Positions 1 through 4,661 of a stretch of DNA of 5,520 bases are shown here, piece by piece; position 1 is the first letter of the stretch, and each line of letters opens with the position of its first letter. Under the pieces are notes generated by a model that ran no database searches, was not told where the DNA came from, and saw nothing but the letters and a program-made list of their open reading frames with translations. The position numbers were made by a program, and so were the translations under genes. Where the stretch lies: NCBI GenBank assembly GCA_019242465.1, contig JAFAVL010000226.1, positions 1 to 5,520 of the forward strand, in the 5' to 3' direction. The DNA is from Chroococcidiopsidaceae cyanobacterium CP_BM_RX_35. GTDB lineage: Bacteria; Cyanobacteriota; Cyanobacteriia; Cyanobacteriales; Chroococcidiopsidaceae.

Positions 1-83
1 TGACACACCTCTATTTTCCGTTCTCCTCGTTTAACGGCTTCAATTGCTTTCTGGCGCAGATCATGACTGTATGGGGCTGGCAT
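1..83 (-). CDS. IS630-family transposase, N-terminal fragment (continues past the left edge)
   Basis: Reading leftwards from ATG at 83-81 there are 27 uninterrupted codons, beginning MPAPYSHDLRQKAIEAVKRG and continuing ERKIEVC to the window edge. This is the characteristic start of the N-terminal helix-turn-helix domain of cyanobacterial IS630 transposases (the 'PYS.DLRxKAIxAVxxGE' signature). That domain binds the element ends; the DDE catalytic domain would lie outside the window. No frameshift or stop is seen in the visible part, so the copy may be intact. The start is chosen because the family begins exactly at this MPAPYS motif. A longer plus-strand frame covers the same bases but has no protein character. 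Confidence 0.8.
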   Translation of the reverse strand, partial: MPAPYSHDLRQKAIEAVKRGERKIEVC

Positions 84-147
84 CGATATATCTATTCATA
101 TGCTATCTCAACCATCATACGTCTTAATGTGCCTTCGTACTGCTATA
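1..147 (-). mobile_element. IS630-family insertion sequence, 5' end only (cut by window edge)
   Basis: The stretch carries the first 27 codons of an IS630-type transposase plus about 60 bases of leader. The outer end is placed near 141-147 (TGCTATA on the plus strand), where a TA pair could be the IS630 target dinucleotide. IS630/Tc1-mariner elements insert at TA and have a short leader before the transposase, which fits this spacing. The other end of the element lies outside the window, so the inverted repeats could not be compared. The protein call is firm; the exact boundary is inferred. Confidence 0.6.
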
Positions 148-422
148 ACAAAGCGAAGGAAGCGACAAAAACTCTACACCGTCTTGACCTCTTAGCACTG
201 TCCGGACACCTGACGGTCGCTCTCCTTCAATGTCTGACACTGGGTCAGCTGCGGCATAACACCCATTCCAGTGCTGTTTGTTATGTGTTTAGAATAACCG
301 CCATCCCCTCGGAAAATTGTCATTTTGGGGGAGTAATTGTACTTAAACCTTTGAGGGAACTATCACTGTTGCGATCGCCTACCCAGAGAGGGAGCAACAG
401 TGGGAACAAATCGTTGCCATTT
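148..422. other. Gene-poor stretch with a possible gene remnant next to the IS630 end
   Basis: No convincing gene was found. On the minus strand an open frame runs from 288 to a TAA at 126-124, with a GTG at 240-238. Read from there it gives VSDIEGERPSGVRTVLRGQD followed by GVEFLSLPSL, which has a reasonable composition, and its stop falls inside the IS630 end. It may be the tail of a gene cut by that insertion, but nothing identifies it. A second minus-strand frame starting at about 339 gives a 43-residue peptide with no ribosome binding site. A weak inverted repeat (CATAACA at 255-261, TGTTATG at 279-285) lies in the same stretch. Confidence 0.25.
371..378. repeat. HIP1 octamer GCGATCGC
   Basis: This is a perfect GCGATCGC palindrome. 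HIP1 (highly iterated palindrome 1) is greatly over-represented in many cyanobacterial genomes. It is the only copy seen in the window, which fits an accessory or recently acquired region where HIP1 is usually sparser. Confidence 0.8.
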
Positions 423-704
423 TTAATTGAGCGTATTCTTGCCGTACCCGTGCTTTAGTGGAGGCAGCAGCGTCTCCACCTCAACCATATGTAGCAAGTC
501 CAGCTCAGAGATACCTGTACGCTCTGACAGCTGCTCAAAAGTAATCTCACCCTCTTGATACCTGCGGATGTCAAGCCCAACTACATGTATCCAGCGCTTC
601 AATGCCTGGAGTGGTGTTTCGTGGCTCGATTCCCTCGCTCCTGGCTTATCAATGCCTTCGTAGTATAGATCACCGACTCATTTGAGAGTGATGTGGGTGT
701 GCAT
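423..704 (-). pseudogene. Small helix-turn-helix-like protein, interrupted by TGA at codon 9
   Basis: A frame of 94 codons runs from ATG at 704-702 to TAA at 425-423 and is open except for TGA at 680-678 (codon 9). The start reads MHTHITLK, then the stop, then VGDLYYEGIDKPGARE. Near the middle, EGEITFEQLSERTGISELDL has the pattern of a helix-turn-helix (two helices around the TGIS turn), preceded by a basic segment LKRWIHVVGLDIRRYQ. The C-terminus is short and basic (KHGYGKNTLN). The layout recalls small UPF0175-type antitoxin-like proteins, but I do not recognise the family. It follows the RHH gene by 9 bases with no ribosome binding site of its own, so the pair was probably co-translated. 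Either one base changed a sense codon (TGG is one step away) to TGA, or translation restarts at an internal codon such as TTG at 602-600, giving about 59 residues. Confidence 0.5.
458..479. repeat. Hairpin resembling the palindromic insert in the IS1 transposase
   Basis: GTGGAG (458-463) and CTCCAC (474-479) form a perfect 6-bp stem around a 10-base loop. The core GGAGGC...AGCGTCTCC matches the 26-bp palindrome at 5082-5107 except for the bases between GGAGGC and AGCGTCTCC (AGC here, GG there). It lies inside the helix-turn-helix reading frame near its C-terminal end and keeps that frame open. It could be a second copy of a small dispersed repeat or a chance resemblance. Confidence 0.4.
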
Positions 705-713
705 ATTAACGGT

Positions 714-917
714 TCAAGCTAAGCTCTTCTGCCTTTCTTGCTCAAGCTTTTCCGCGATCACACCCCGCAGCCATTCGCTGAGGTGATCTCCTGCTAGCAA
801 TCGCAACTCCTTATCCATGGACTCTGGTAGTCTTACAGCCACAGCATTCTTAGCTAAAGGCTCTGATCCTTTAACTGCAAAATAGCCCTTACCTGTAGTA
901 TTCCTCGCCTTGCCCAT
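714..917 (-). CDS. Small ribbon-helix-helix (CopG/Arc-like) protein, probable DNA-binding regulator or antitoxin
   Basis: The product has 67 residues, ATG at 917-915 and TGA at 716-714. After a basic N-terminal arm (MGKARNTTGKGYFAVKG), residues about 26-33 (AVAVRLPE) have the alternating pattern of an RHH beta strand. Helix A follows (MDKELRLLAG) and then helix B (SEWLRGVIAEKLEQERQ). RHH proteins bind DNA as dimers through the strand, and small ones like this are often autoregulating repressors or antitoxins. A weak AAGG lies 7 bases before the start. Its nearest neighbour is the interrupted small frame 9 bases downstream on the same strand, a spacing typical of a two-gene regulatory cassette. 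No toxin could be recognised. A candidate -10 hexamer TATGAT lies at 955-950 without a good -35. The fold call is by pattern; the partner and target are inferred. Confidence 0.7.
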   Translation of the reverse strand: MGKARNTTGKGYFAVKGSEPLAKNAVAVRLPESMDKELRLLAGDHLSEWLRGVIAEKLEQERQKSLA

Positions 918-955
918 GACAGCGCCTTAACCACGTTTACATAGTAATCATCATA

Positions 956-978
956 AGCGATTCTATATGAAAATCGCT
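956..978. promoter_or_regulatory. Inverted repeat upstream of the RHH gene, possible operator
   Basis: AGCGATT (956-962) and AATCGCT (972-978) are perfect inverted arms separated by 9 bases. They lie 39 bases upstream of the RHH start and close to a possible -10 (TATGAT, minus strand 955-950). In addition, GTTTAC followed shortly by AGTA occurs twice in direct orientation, at 935-946 and 1008-1022, the second overlapping the plus-strand -10. RHH repressors commonly bind repeated or inverted short sites by their own promoter, so this is a candidate operator region. Binding is inferred only. Confidence 0.35.
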
Positions 979-987
979 ACACAGATG

Positions 988-1016
988 TTGCAAACCGCGT
1001 TAACATGGTTTACGAT
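988..1016 (+). promoter_or_regulatory. Candidate sigma-70-type promoter for the 77-residue protein gene
   Basis: TTGCAA (988-993) and TACGAT (1011-1016) are separated by 17 bases. Each matches the consensus at four of six positions, including the most conserved ones. A start of transcription near 1023 would give a leader of about 80 bases before the ATG at 1103. That leader contains no clear hairpin. Confidence 0.4.
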
Positions 1017-1102
1017 GTAGTAGTAAATCAAGGGCGGTGGCTACTGACCTGAGAAATCTAAAGCCAACCGCCTCCCCTTTCATACAAAGGAGTTTTTACA
1101 TC

Positions 1103-1336
1103 ATGCCATACCTTACAGTGTCTGGAGCAGTCCAGGCTAGACAGACCTACCGATTTTATTGCCAGTTGATTGCTGATACCGATTTTGATGGCGTCGTGGA
1201 CGACACACTGCTGCTTGATGTGGTTGTCCTAGAGCCGACCAGAACGGCGATAGAGACGTTGATTGCTGGATGCGGGTATTTGGAAGACTACACGCTCATC
1301 TCCTACTGGCCACCTGAGAACTACACACCGTTTTAA
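1103..1336 (+). CDS. Hypothetical 77-residue protein
   Basis: I do not recognise the family. The start is ATG 1103 because AAAGGAG (1086-1092) lies 10 bases before it, the best ribosome binding site in the window. A GTG 66 bases upstream in the same frame has no such site. The protein begins MPYLTVSGAVQARQTYRFYC, is acidic in its middle (DTDFDGVVDDTLLLDVVVLE) and ends in an aromatic, proline-rich tail (YWPPENYTPF). No signal peptide or membrane helix is evident; the two cysteines are widely spaced. The acidic run has the look of a soluble beta-rich small protein. It stands alone between a candidate promoter and a hairpin, just ahead of the Rep-like gene, so it may belong to the same accessory module. 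Confidence 0.65.
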   Translation: MPYLTVSGAVQARQTYRFYCQLIADTDFDGVVDDTLLLDVVVLEPTRTAIETLIAGCGYLEDYTLISYWPPENYTPF

Positions 1337-1347
1337 GCAGGGTTTGC

Positions 1348-1375
1348 GCCCTCGGCATTGAGTCGAGGGCTCTTT
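1348..1375 (+). terminator. Hairpin after the 77-residue protein gene, possible weak terminator
   Basis: GCCCTCG (1348-1354) and CGAGGGC (1364-1370) form a perfect 7-bp GC-rich stem with a 9-base loop, starting 11 bases after the stop codon. It is followed by TCTTTG, a short and broken T run, so termination would be partial. Partial readthrough would allow expression of the Rep-like frame that starts at 1398. Confidence 0.5.
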
Positions 1376-1397
1376 GAATTGGGCAGTAGGAGAAGCG

Positions 1398-2303
1398 ATG
1401 AACCAGAAACTATTAAATACCAACTCAATCCCTACACCCGTAGAGTTGGCGGTGAAATTGCGGGATGTTTTGAAGACGAGAGCCTCTGATGGTGCCATGT
1501 TCTTGCAGCAGCTGCACTATTGGACAGTTAAGGAACAAGGTAAGCTCGTTGACGGTATGCGGTGGATCTACAACACCTATACTCAGTGGCTAGCCCAGTT
1601 TCCCTGGTGGCAAGAGTGGGATTTTCGAGTGATTACCAAGGCATTGCGGCAGGAGGGCTTGATCGTGTTCCGGCAGTTGTAACGACTACGGACGTGATCG
1701 CACTGGGTACTATGCGCTTAACTACGAACACGAGTGGCTGAAAGACTTGCCTTCTAAGTCCTCGGATGCAGATGTGGCGATCTCTCCGGTCCATCCGAGA
1801 ACTGTTCTCGGAAGATATGAAGATATATAGAAACAGATATTACTGCTGAAAATACACCAAATACAGCAGCTGTGGTTGATGAAGAAGGGATTGGAAAAGA
1901 AGAGTCACGAGAGGTTGACTGTGAGCTGCGACGGCTTAGGATCAATCCCTCGGAAATGAAGGGAGACATCAAGCGCTACTGGTCAAATATTCCGGGGGCG
2001 ATCACCAGGGTTAAAAAAGCAGTTGCCGAGGGATGGTGTACCAATCCCACTGGCTTGTTCCGCAAGGCGCTAGTACAGGGCGTTCCTGAAGAGCTTAGGC
2101 AGCCTACGCCCAAGCAGTATCCATCGCCGTCTCTTGAGCAGCTTAACGAACTGGGAGCCTTGGGGGAATTGGTACATACTGTCCTCGACGAGCCGGGAAA
2201 CCCACAAGTTTTAGCGGTTGATACCGGGACAGCGGTAGTGCCGTGGTGGCAGGCGTTGGGATTGGTACACTTGGAGCAGGAGAGCCCAGAGAAATTTGCC
2301 TGA
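1398..2303 (+). pseudogene. Replication-initiator-like protein (DnaD/phage-Rep type), broken by two frameshifts
   Basis: The ATG at 1398 has AGGAG (1388-1392) 5 bases upstream. The first 94 codons run to TAA 1680-1682. Residues 31-90 include FLQQLHYW, RWIYNTYTQWLAQFPWW, and then a short helix pair ending ALRQEGLIV. This is the winged-helix pattern of phage and plasmid replication proteins that test for a 'Wiyn.y.eW...fpfW' segment. The sequence continues logically one base on: after TTG 1677-1679, skipping T1680, the frame reads NDYGRDRTGYYALNYEHEWL up to TAG 1828-1830. A second shift of 2 bases in the ATATATA run (1823-1829) leads into ETDITAENTPN and an open frame to TGA 2301-2303. That part contains CTNPTGLFRKAL and the tail NPQVLAVDTGTAVVPWWQAL, which is shared with the fragment at 3894-4190. 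The restored length is about 300 residues. Sequencing error is the alternative to real decay. A GTG at 1872 could start a separate product. Confidence 0.7.
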
Positions 2304-2308
2304 AGTCT

Positions 2309-2890
2309 ATGTCATCACTCGTACAAACTTTACCGACTGCAAGGCTGTTCACTGTCGATGAATATTACCGCATGTCAGACCTCGGCATTTTATCGCCAGA
2401 GGAAAGGACGGAATTAATAGATGGTGAAGTTATAGCGATGGCTGCTCAAAATCCACCCCATGTAACTTGCACTCAGCTAGGTTTTAAATATCTTACAGAA
2501 CAGTTTGAAGGTAAAGCATTTGTTCGTATGCAAGCTCCCATCTGTTTAAGCAAGCGTTCAATGCCCGAACCTGACATTGCAGTGGTTCATTTACCCGAAG
2601 AACAATACTATACAAGACATCCAAAAGCCAAGGAAGTTTACCTAGTTATTGAAGTGTCAGATGCTACTTTAAGATACGACATTGGTAGAAAGGCGAAACT
2701 ATATGCCAGGGCTAGCATTCCTAGCTATTGGGTCATAGATGTTGTAAAGAGAGAGATACATGCTCATTTGCTTCCTGTTAATGGAGAATATCAGCAGATA
2801 ACTTTATTCCAAGAGAGTGATAGTCTGATGTTTCCTGATTTTGAGTCCCTCGGAATACAGTTTAAGCGATTCTTCCCTCCCAACTCTTAA
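2309..2890 (+). CDS. Uma2 (DUF820) family protein, putative PD-(D/E)XK nuclease
   Basis: The product has 193 residues and is intact. Uma2 proteins are restriction-endonuclease-like folds very abundant in cyanobacteria and often carried near mobile DNA; their biological role is not settled. Visible family features are the N-terminal LFTVDEYYRMSDLGILSPEE, the TELIDGEV motif (E40 near the fold entry), MPEPDIAVV with Asp 89, and YLVIEVSDATLRYDIGRKAK with Glu 115, Asp 124 and Lys 128/130. The LYARASIPSYWVIDV segment typical of the family follows. The core catalytic residues thus look present. The length is normal for the family. ATG 2309 is chosen because the family starts about here. A GTG at 2243 in frame would overlap the Rep-like gene for 60 bases. 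It begins 5 bases after the Rep-like stop with only a weak GAAG upstream, so it is probably translationally coupled. Confidence 0.9.
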   Translation: MSSLVQTLPTARLFTVDEYYRMSDLGILSPEERTELIDGEVIAMAAQNPPHVTCTQLGFKYLTEQFEGKAFVRMQAPICLSKRSMPEPDIAVVHLPEEQYYTRHPKAKEVYLVIEVSDATLRYDIGRKAKLYARASIPSYWVIDVVKREIHAHLLPVNGEYQQITLFQESDSLMFPDFESLGIQFKRFFPPNS

Positions 2891-2896
2891 TCCACA

Positions 2897-3061
2897 ATGT
2901 ACGAAAAACTTGATTCGATTATCCAGTCTCAAGCAGAGATTAAGTCGGAGTTGGGCAAGATATCAACTGCATTGTTTGAGCGGGACAGATTTAATGATTT
3001 CGTCTGGATGATATTGCTACCAATACTCTCGGCAGTTGTGACGTGGTATCTAAAAAAGTGA
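2897..3061 (+). CDS. 54-residue coiled-coil plus single transmembrane protein
   Basis: This is a small gene starting 6 bases after the Uma2 stop. It reads MYEKLDSIIQSQAEIKSELG, then a short helical stretch KISTALFERDRFND, then a hydrophobic helix at about residues 36-51 (VWMILLPILSAVVTWY), and ends LKK. The N-terminal part has hydrophobic residues spaced as in a short coiled coil; the basic end after the membrane helix suggests an N-out or tail-anchored topology that cannot be decided here. There is no ribosome binding site of its own, so it is probably coupled to Uma2. Its build matches the longer protein at 4191-4517, which stands in the corresponding place of the second module. The frame stays open after its TGA up to 3262, so the present stop may be secondary. 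Confidence 0.6.
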   Translation: MYEKLDSIIQSQAEIKSELGKISTALFERDRFNDFVWMILLPILSAVVTWYLKK

Positions 3062-3082
3062 GAGTCGGTATATACACCAATC

Positions 3083-3099
3083 TTGCCTTCAAAAGGCAA
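3083..3099. terminator. Short perfect hairpin behind the 54-residue gene
   Basis: TTGCCTT (3083-3089) and AAGGCAA (3093-3099) form a 7-bp stem with a 3-base loop, 22 bases after the stop of the 54-residue frame. No T run follows directly (the nearest is at 3138-3144), so it is at best a weak terminator or an RNA-stabilising stem. Confidence 0.3.
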
Positions 3100-3151
3100 A
3101 GTAGCGTGGATAGCGTTGCTGAATTCGTTGAATGAGGTTTTTTTGGTAACT

Positions 3152-3262
3152 ATGGTCAAGGCTTTCTCTACTGATTTAAAGAACATTAAAGAGCGTCAAA
3201 TTCCTGAACTGTCTCAAGTTGCCGTCCGTTGCTGCCCACACTTCCCCTGTATGTGGAGCTGA
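3152..3262 (+). pseudogene. Degenerate reading frame, copy 1 (paralogue of 4514-4816)
   Basis: From ATG 3152 the frame reads MVKAFSTDLKNIKERQIPEL and then SQVAVRCCPHFPCMWS before TGA 3260-3262. The same frame is open upstream from the TGA of the 54-residue gene at 3059-3061. The part from 3173 on is homologous to the sequence starting at 4535. In this frame several of the differences between the copies are silent third-base transitions (GAT/GAC, ATT/ATC, CCT/CCC, TGT/TGC), which argues that the frame was once under protein-level selection. After the TGA the reading FLKAMTD continues in the same frame and matches FLKAATD of copy 2, then meets another TGA at 3287-3289. The function is unknown; no domain is recognised. 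Confidence 0.4.
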
Positions 3263-3288
3263 AATTTCCTTAAGGCAATGACCGACTG
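3173..3288 (+). repeat. 116-bp imperfect direct repeat, copy 1
   Basis: This stretch aligns with 4535-4649 in the same orientation over its full length with one net single-base gap. Long shared blocks include TTAAAGAACATT, GTTGCCGTCCGT, CCCACACTTCCCCTG and CCTTAAGGCA. The match ends sharply after CGACTG in both. It is the right-hand marker of the duplicated module. Confidence 0.85.
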
Positions 3289-3309
3289 ATTGGTGGATTC
3301 TTCACAATT

Positions 3310-3408
3310 ATGTTTCTGGCGACAGCTTGGTGGCTGCTATTTCCACCCAAGGATTGGTGCCTGCGTGCTTATCCAGATGGATCTAGCAAGATCCTGTATG
3401 GCGATTAA
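3310..3408 (+). CDS. Possible 32-residue membrane peptide
   Basis: From ATG 3310 the frame reads MFLATAWWLLFPPKDWCLRA and then YPDGSSKILYGD before TAA. It has a hydrophobic N-terminal half and a soluble tail. In the same frame it is open further upstream (LIGGFFTI) to a TAA at 3270-3272 inside the 116-bp repeat, so it may be the surviving end of a longer membrane protein. No clear ribosome binding site is seen. A perfect palindrome, GGATCT (3379-3384) with AGATCC (3389-3394) and a 4-base loop, lies inside it. I do not recognise it; a chance frame is quite possible. Confidence 0.3.
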   Translation: MFLATAWWLLFPPKDWCLRAYPDGSSKILYGD

Positions 3409-3455
3409 CTGAAGTTGTTAAAGTTCCGCAGGAGTTACTCAATTGTTGGACTGAT

Positions 3456-3818
3456 CTACTTTGCTATGCTGCTTAGATGGATAAAGTCGAGCTTATGCCT
3501 TAATAGAAAATTTGTTCCTAAAACAGCAACAAACGCTACTGTGCCTAAGACTTCTGAGGGTTCAGGAACTGGTTCTGGTTCTTCACTAAAAGCAGGACCT
3601 CGTGCTATTGTAGGACCTGTAGGCTCTTCTGCACTAATAGGAGGACCTGGCACTCTTATAGCTGTAGGCTCTTCTGCACTAATAGGAGGACCTGGCACTC
3701 TTATAGCTGTGTCTGTTGCTTGTACGCTCAATGCTAATGTTGCTGCATCAGCTTTTCCTACTCGTGACATTAAAGCAAGTACAGACAGACAAACAAACAA
3801 AAAGTTTTTGTTTAGCAT
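3456..3818 (-). CDS. Short PEP-CTERM sorting-signal protein with proline-rich repeats
   Basis: The product has 120 residues. ATG 3818-3816 is preceded 7 bases upstream by AGGAG. Residues 1-25 form a signal peptide (MLNKNFLFVCLSVLALMSRV, then GKADA with a likely cut after Ala 25). Residues 38-67 hold two identical 15-residue units, AIRVPGPPISAEEPT, followed by a degenerate third, GPTIARGPAFSEEPE. The end carries a PEP-CTERM signal: VPEPSEVLG (84-92), a hydrophobic helix (about 91-106) and basic RHK (107-109). Such signals are recognised by exosortase, which cuts and anchors proteins at the cell surface; no exosortase gene is in the window. The tail after RHK (LDFIHLSSIAK) is longer than usual. 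The mature part would be only about 60 residues of repeat, so a structural or surface role is an inference. It is transcribed against its neighbours. Confidence 0.8.
   Translation of the reverse strand: MLNKNFLFVCLSVLALMSRVGKADAATLALSVQATDTAIRVPGPPISAEEPTAIRVPGPPISAEEPTGPTIARGPAFSEEPEPVPEPSEVLGTVAFVAVLGTNFLLRHKLDFIHLSSIAK
3617..3710 (-). repeat. Perfect 45-bp tandem repeat (2.1 copies) within the PEP-CTERM gene
   Basis: The units 3617-3661 and 3662-3706 are identical, and the first 4 bases of a third copy follow to 3710. The period is 15 codons, so the frame is kept and the protein repeat AIRVPGPPISAEEPT is duplicated. Total identity at all codon positions points to a recent duplication, by slippage or unequal exchange. 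Confidence 0.95.
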
Positions 3819-3871
3819 TGTTTCACTCCTAGTGTGTGTTCTAACTTACGTTTAGCACTTGCACTGTTAAC

Positions 3872-3900
3872 ATCATCAAATTTGTATTCTTGATTAACAA
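3872..3900 (-). promoter_or_regulatory. Candidate promoter of the PEP-CTERM gene
   Basis: On the minus strand TTGTTA (3900-3895) and GATGAT (3877-3872) lie 17 bases apart, each with four of six consensus bases. Transcription would start near 3865 and leave a leader of about 47 bases. Its -35 box overlaps the beginning of the Rep-like fragment on the other strand. Confidence 0.35.
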
Positions 3901-4190
3901 AGACTGCACTAGCAGCGCTCGTTGAAGCACTCTCACGTAATCAAGTCCAAAACCCTTGTGGGTGGTTGGTTCGAGCTATCGAACAGCATTGGAAACCCAA
4001 AGCCCTGCCGACTCCCCAAATCGAAACCAAGGAGTATCCGGCTCCTAGCCCTAAGCAGCTAAGTTTACTCAAGTCTTTGGGAAAAGTGCTGCAAACCACT
4101 CTTAATGAACCAGGCTATCCGCAGGTTTTTGCGGTTGATATTGGTTCAGAGGTAGTGCCGTGGTGGACAGCACTCTCGATTAAACATTAG
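3894..4190 (+). pseudogene. C-terminal fragment of a second Rep-like protein
   Basis: The frame is open from just after TGA 3891-3893 to TAG 4188-4190 and has no proper start codon (only TTG 3966). It reads LTKTALAALVEALSRNQVQN, PCGWLVRAIEQHWKPK and further on YPAPSPKQLSLLKSLG, ending NEPGYPQVFAVDIGSEVVPW and WTALSIKH. The final 48 positions can be aligned without gaps to the end of the Rep-like pseudogene at 1398-2303, with 28 identities by my count; the NP.G..... AI segment also corresponds to its NPTGLFRKAL. The N-terminal winged-helix half is absent and the sequence before it is the PEP-CTERM promoter region, so the 5' part was lost by deletion or replacement. The stop is immediately followed by the next gene's ATG. 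Confidence 0.65.
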
Positions 4191-4517
4191 ATGATGGAGA
4201 ATAAAAACATATTTAGTGACGATATCAGGGAGCGGATGTCAAAGATGGAACAGGAAGTGGATCGACTCAAATCTCTACAAACTGAAGTGATGCGGATATC
4301 ATTCCAAATTGCCAATTTGAGCGACAAGATGGAAGCCAGATTCAATACCGTTGATGTCAAGCTCGCTTCCGTGGACAAATCTATTCAGGCGCTTGACAAT
4401 CGCTTGGGACGTTTAGAAATGCTTTTTTACGGTCTTCTAGTCGGAATTGTGACGATATTCGTTGGGGGTTTAGCTACTGTTTTAGGTCTGCCATATCTCA
4501 AAATTAAACTGTTTTGA
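4191..4517 (+). CDS. 108-residue coiled-coil protein with one C-terminal transmembrane helix
   Basis: ATG 4191 directly follows the stop of the Rep-like fragment; a second ATG at 4194 is equally possible. There is no ribosome binding site, so translation was probably coupled to the now truncated gene. Residues about 12-76 are rich in charged residues with hydrophobic ones at heptad spacing (MSKMEQEVDRLKSLQTEVM, then ANLSDKMEARFNTVDVKLAS and VDKSIQALDNRLGRLEM), a typical coiled coil. Residues about 77-99 (MLFYGLLVGIVTIFVGGLAT) form one membrane helix, and the end is short and basic (LKIKLF). The layout is like holin-associated XhlA-type or other tail-anchored coiled-coil proteins of phages, but no family is firmly recognised. 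It is the counterpart of the 54-residue protein at 2897-3061 in position and build, though the sequences are not clearly alike. Confidence 0.75.
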   Translation: MMENKNIFSDDIRERMSKMEQEVDRLKSLQTEVMRISFQIANLSDKMEARFNTVDVKLASVDKSIQALDNRLGRLEMLFYGLLVGIVTIFVGGLATVLGLPYLKIKLF

Positions 4518-4534
4518 AAGTGGAAGAGAAGCTT

Positions 4535-4649
4535 GACTTAAAGAACATTCAAGAGCGTCAAATCCCCGAACTGCTTCATGTTGCCGTCCGTCGCCGCCCA
4601 CACTTCCCCTGCATGTGGAGCCAGTATTCCTTAAGGCAGCGACCGACTG
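4535..4649 (+). repeat. 116-bp imperfect direct repeat, copy 2
   Basis: This is the partner of 3173-3288 in the same orientation, 115 bases here because of a single-base gap after TGGAGC. The two copies are about 1.36 kb apart. Each lies behind a coiled-coil/TM protein gene and a Rep-like C-terminus, so they mark the ends of a duplicated module. Confidence 0.85.
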
Positions 4650-4661
4650 TTTGACTACACT

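Noticed and set aside
63..458. Plus-strand open frame of 131 codons
   Set aside because: It runs antisense through the IS630 transposase start and through the gene-poor stretch, has no ribosome binding site, and its composition is not protein-like.
678..680. TGA at codon 9 as a selenocysteine codon or recoded stop
   Set aside because: No selenocysteine insertion structure is visible after it, the protein has no redox character, and cyanobacteria generally do not use selenocysteine. A mutation or read error is simpler.
1229..1498. Minus-strand frame of 89 codons
   Set aside because: It lies antisense to the 77-residue gene, a hairpin and the Rep-like start, all of which have better coding signals.
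2143..2352. Minus-strand frame of 69 codons across the Rep-like end and Uma2 start
   Set aside because: It is antisense to two better-supported frames and has no motif or ribosome binding site.
2929..3186. Minus-strand frame of 85 codons
   Set aside because: It is antisense to the 54-residue coiled-coil/TM gene and the repeat; there is no ribosome binding site or motif.
3617..3710. 45-bp repeat as a CRISPR array
   Set aside because: The units are directly adjacent with no spacers and keep a coding frame; this is a tandem duplication inside a gene.
3415..3855. Plus-strand frame of 146 codons with a GSSALIGGPGTLIAV repeat
   Set aside because: It is the shadow of the minus-strand PEP-CTERM gene. 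Only the minus frame has a signal peptide, a PEP-CTERM motif and an AGGAG site.
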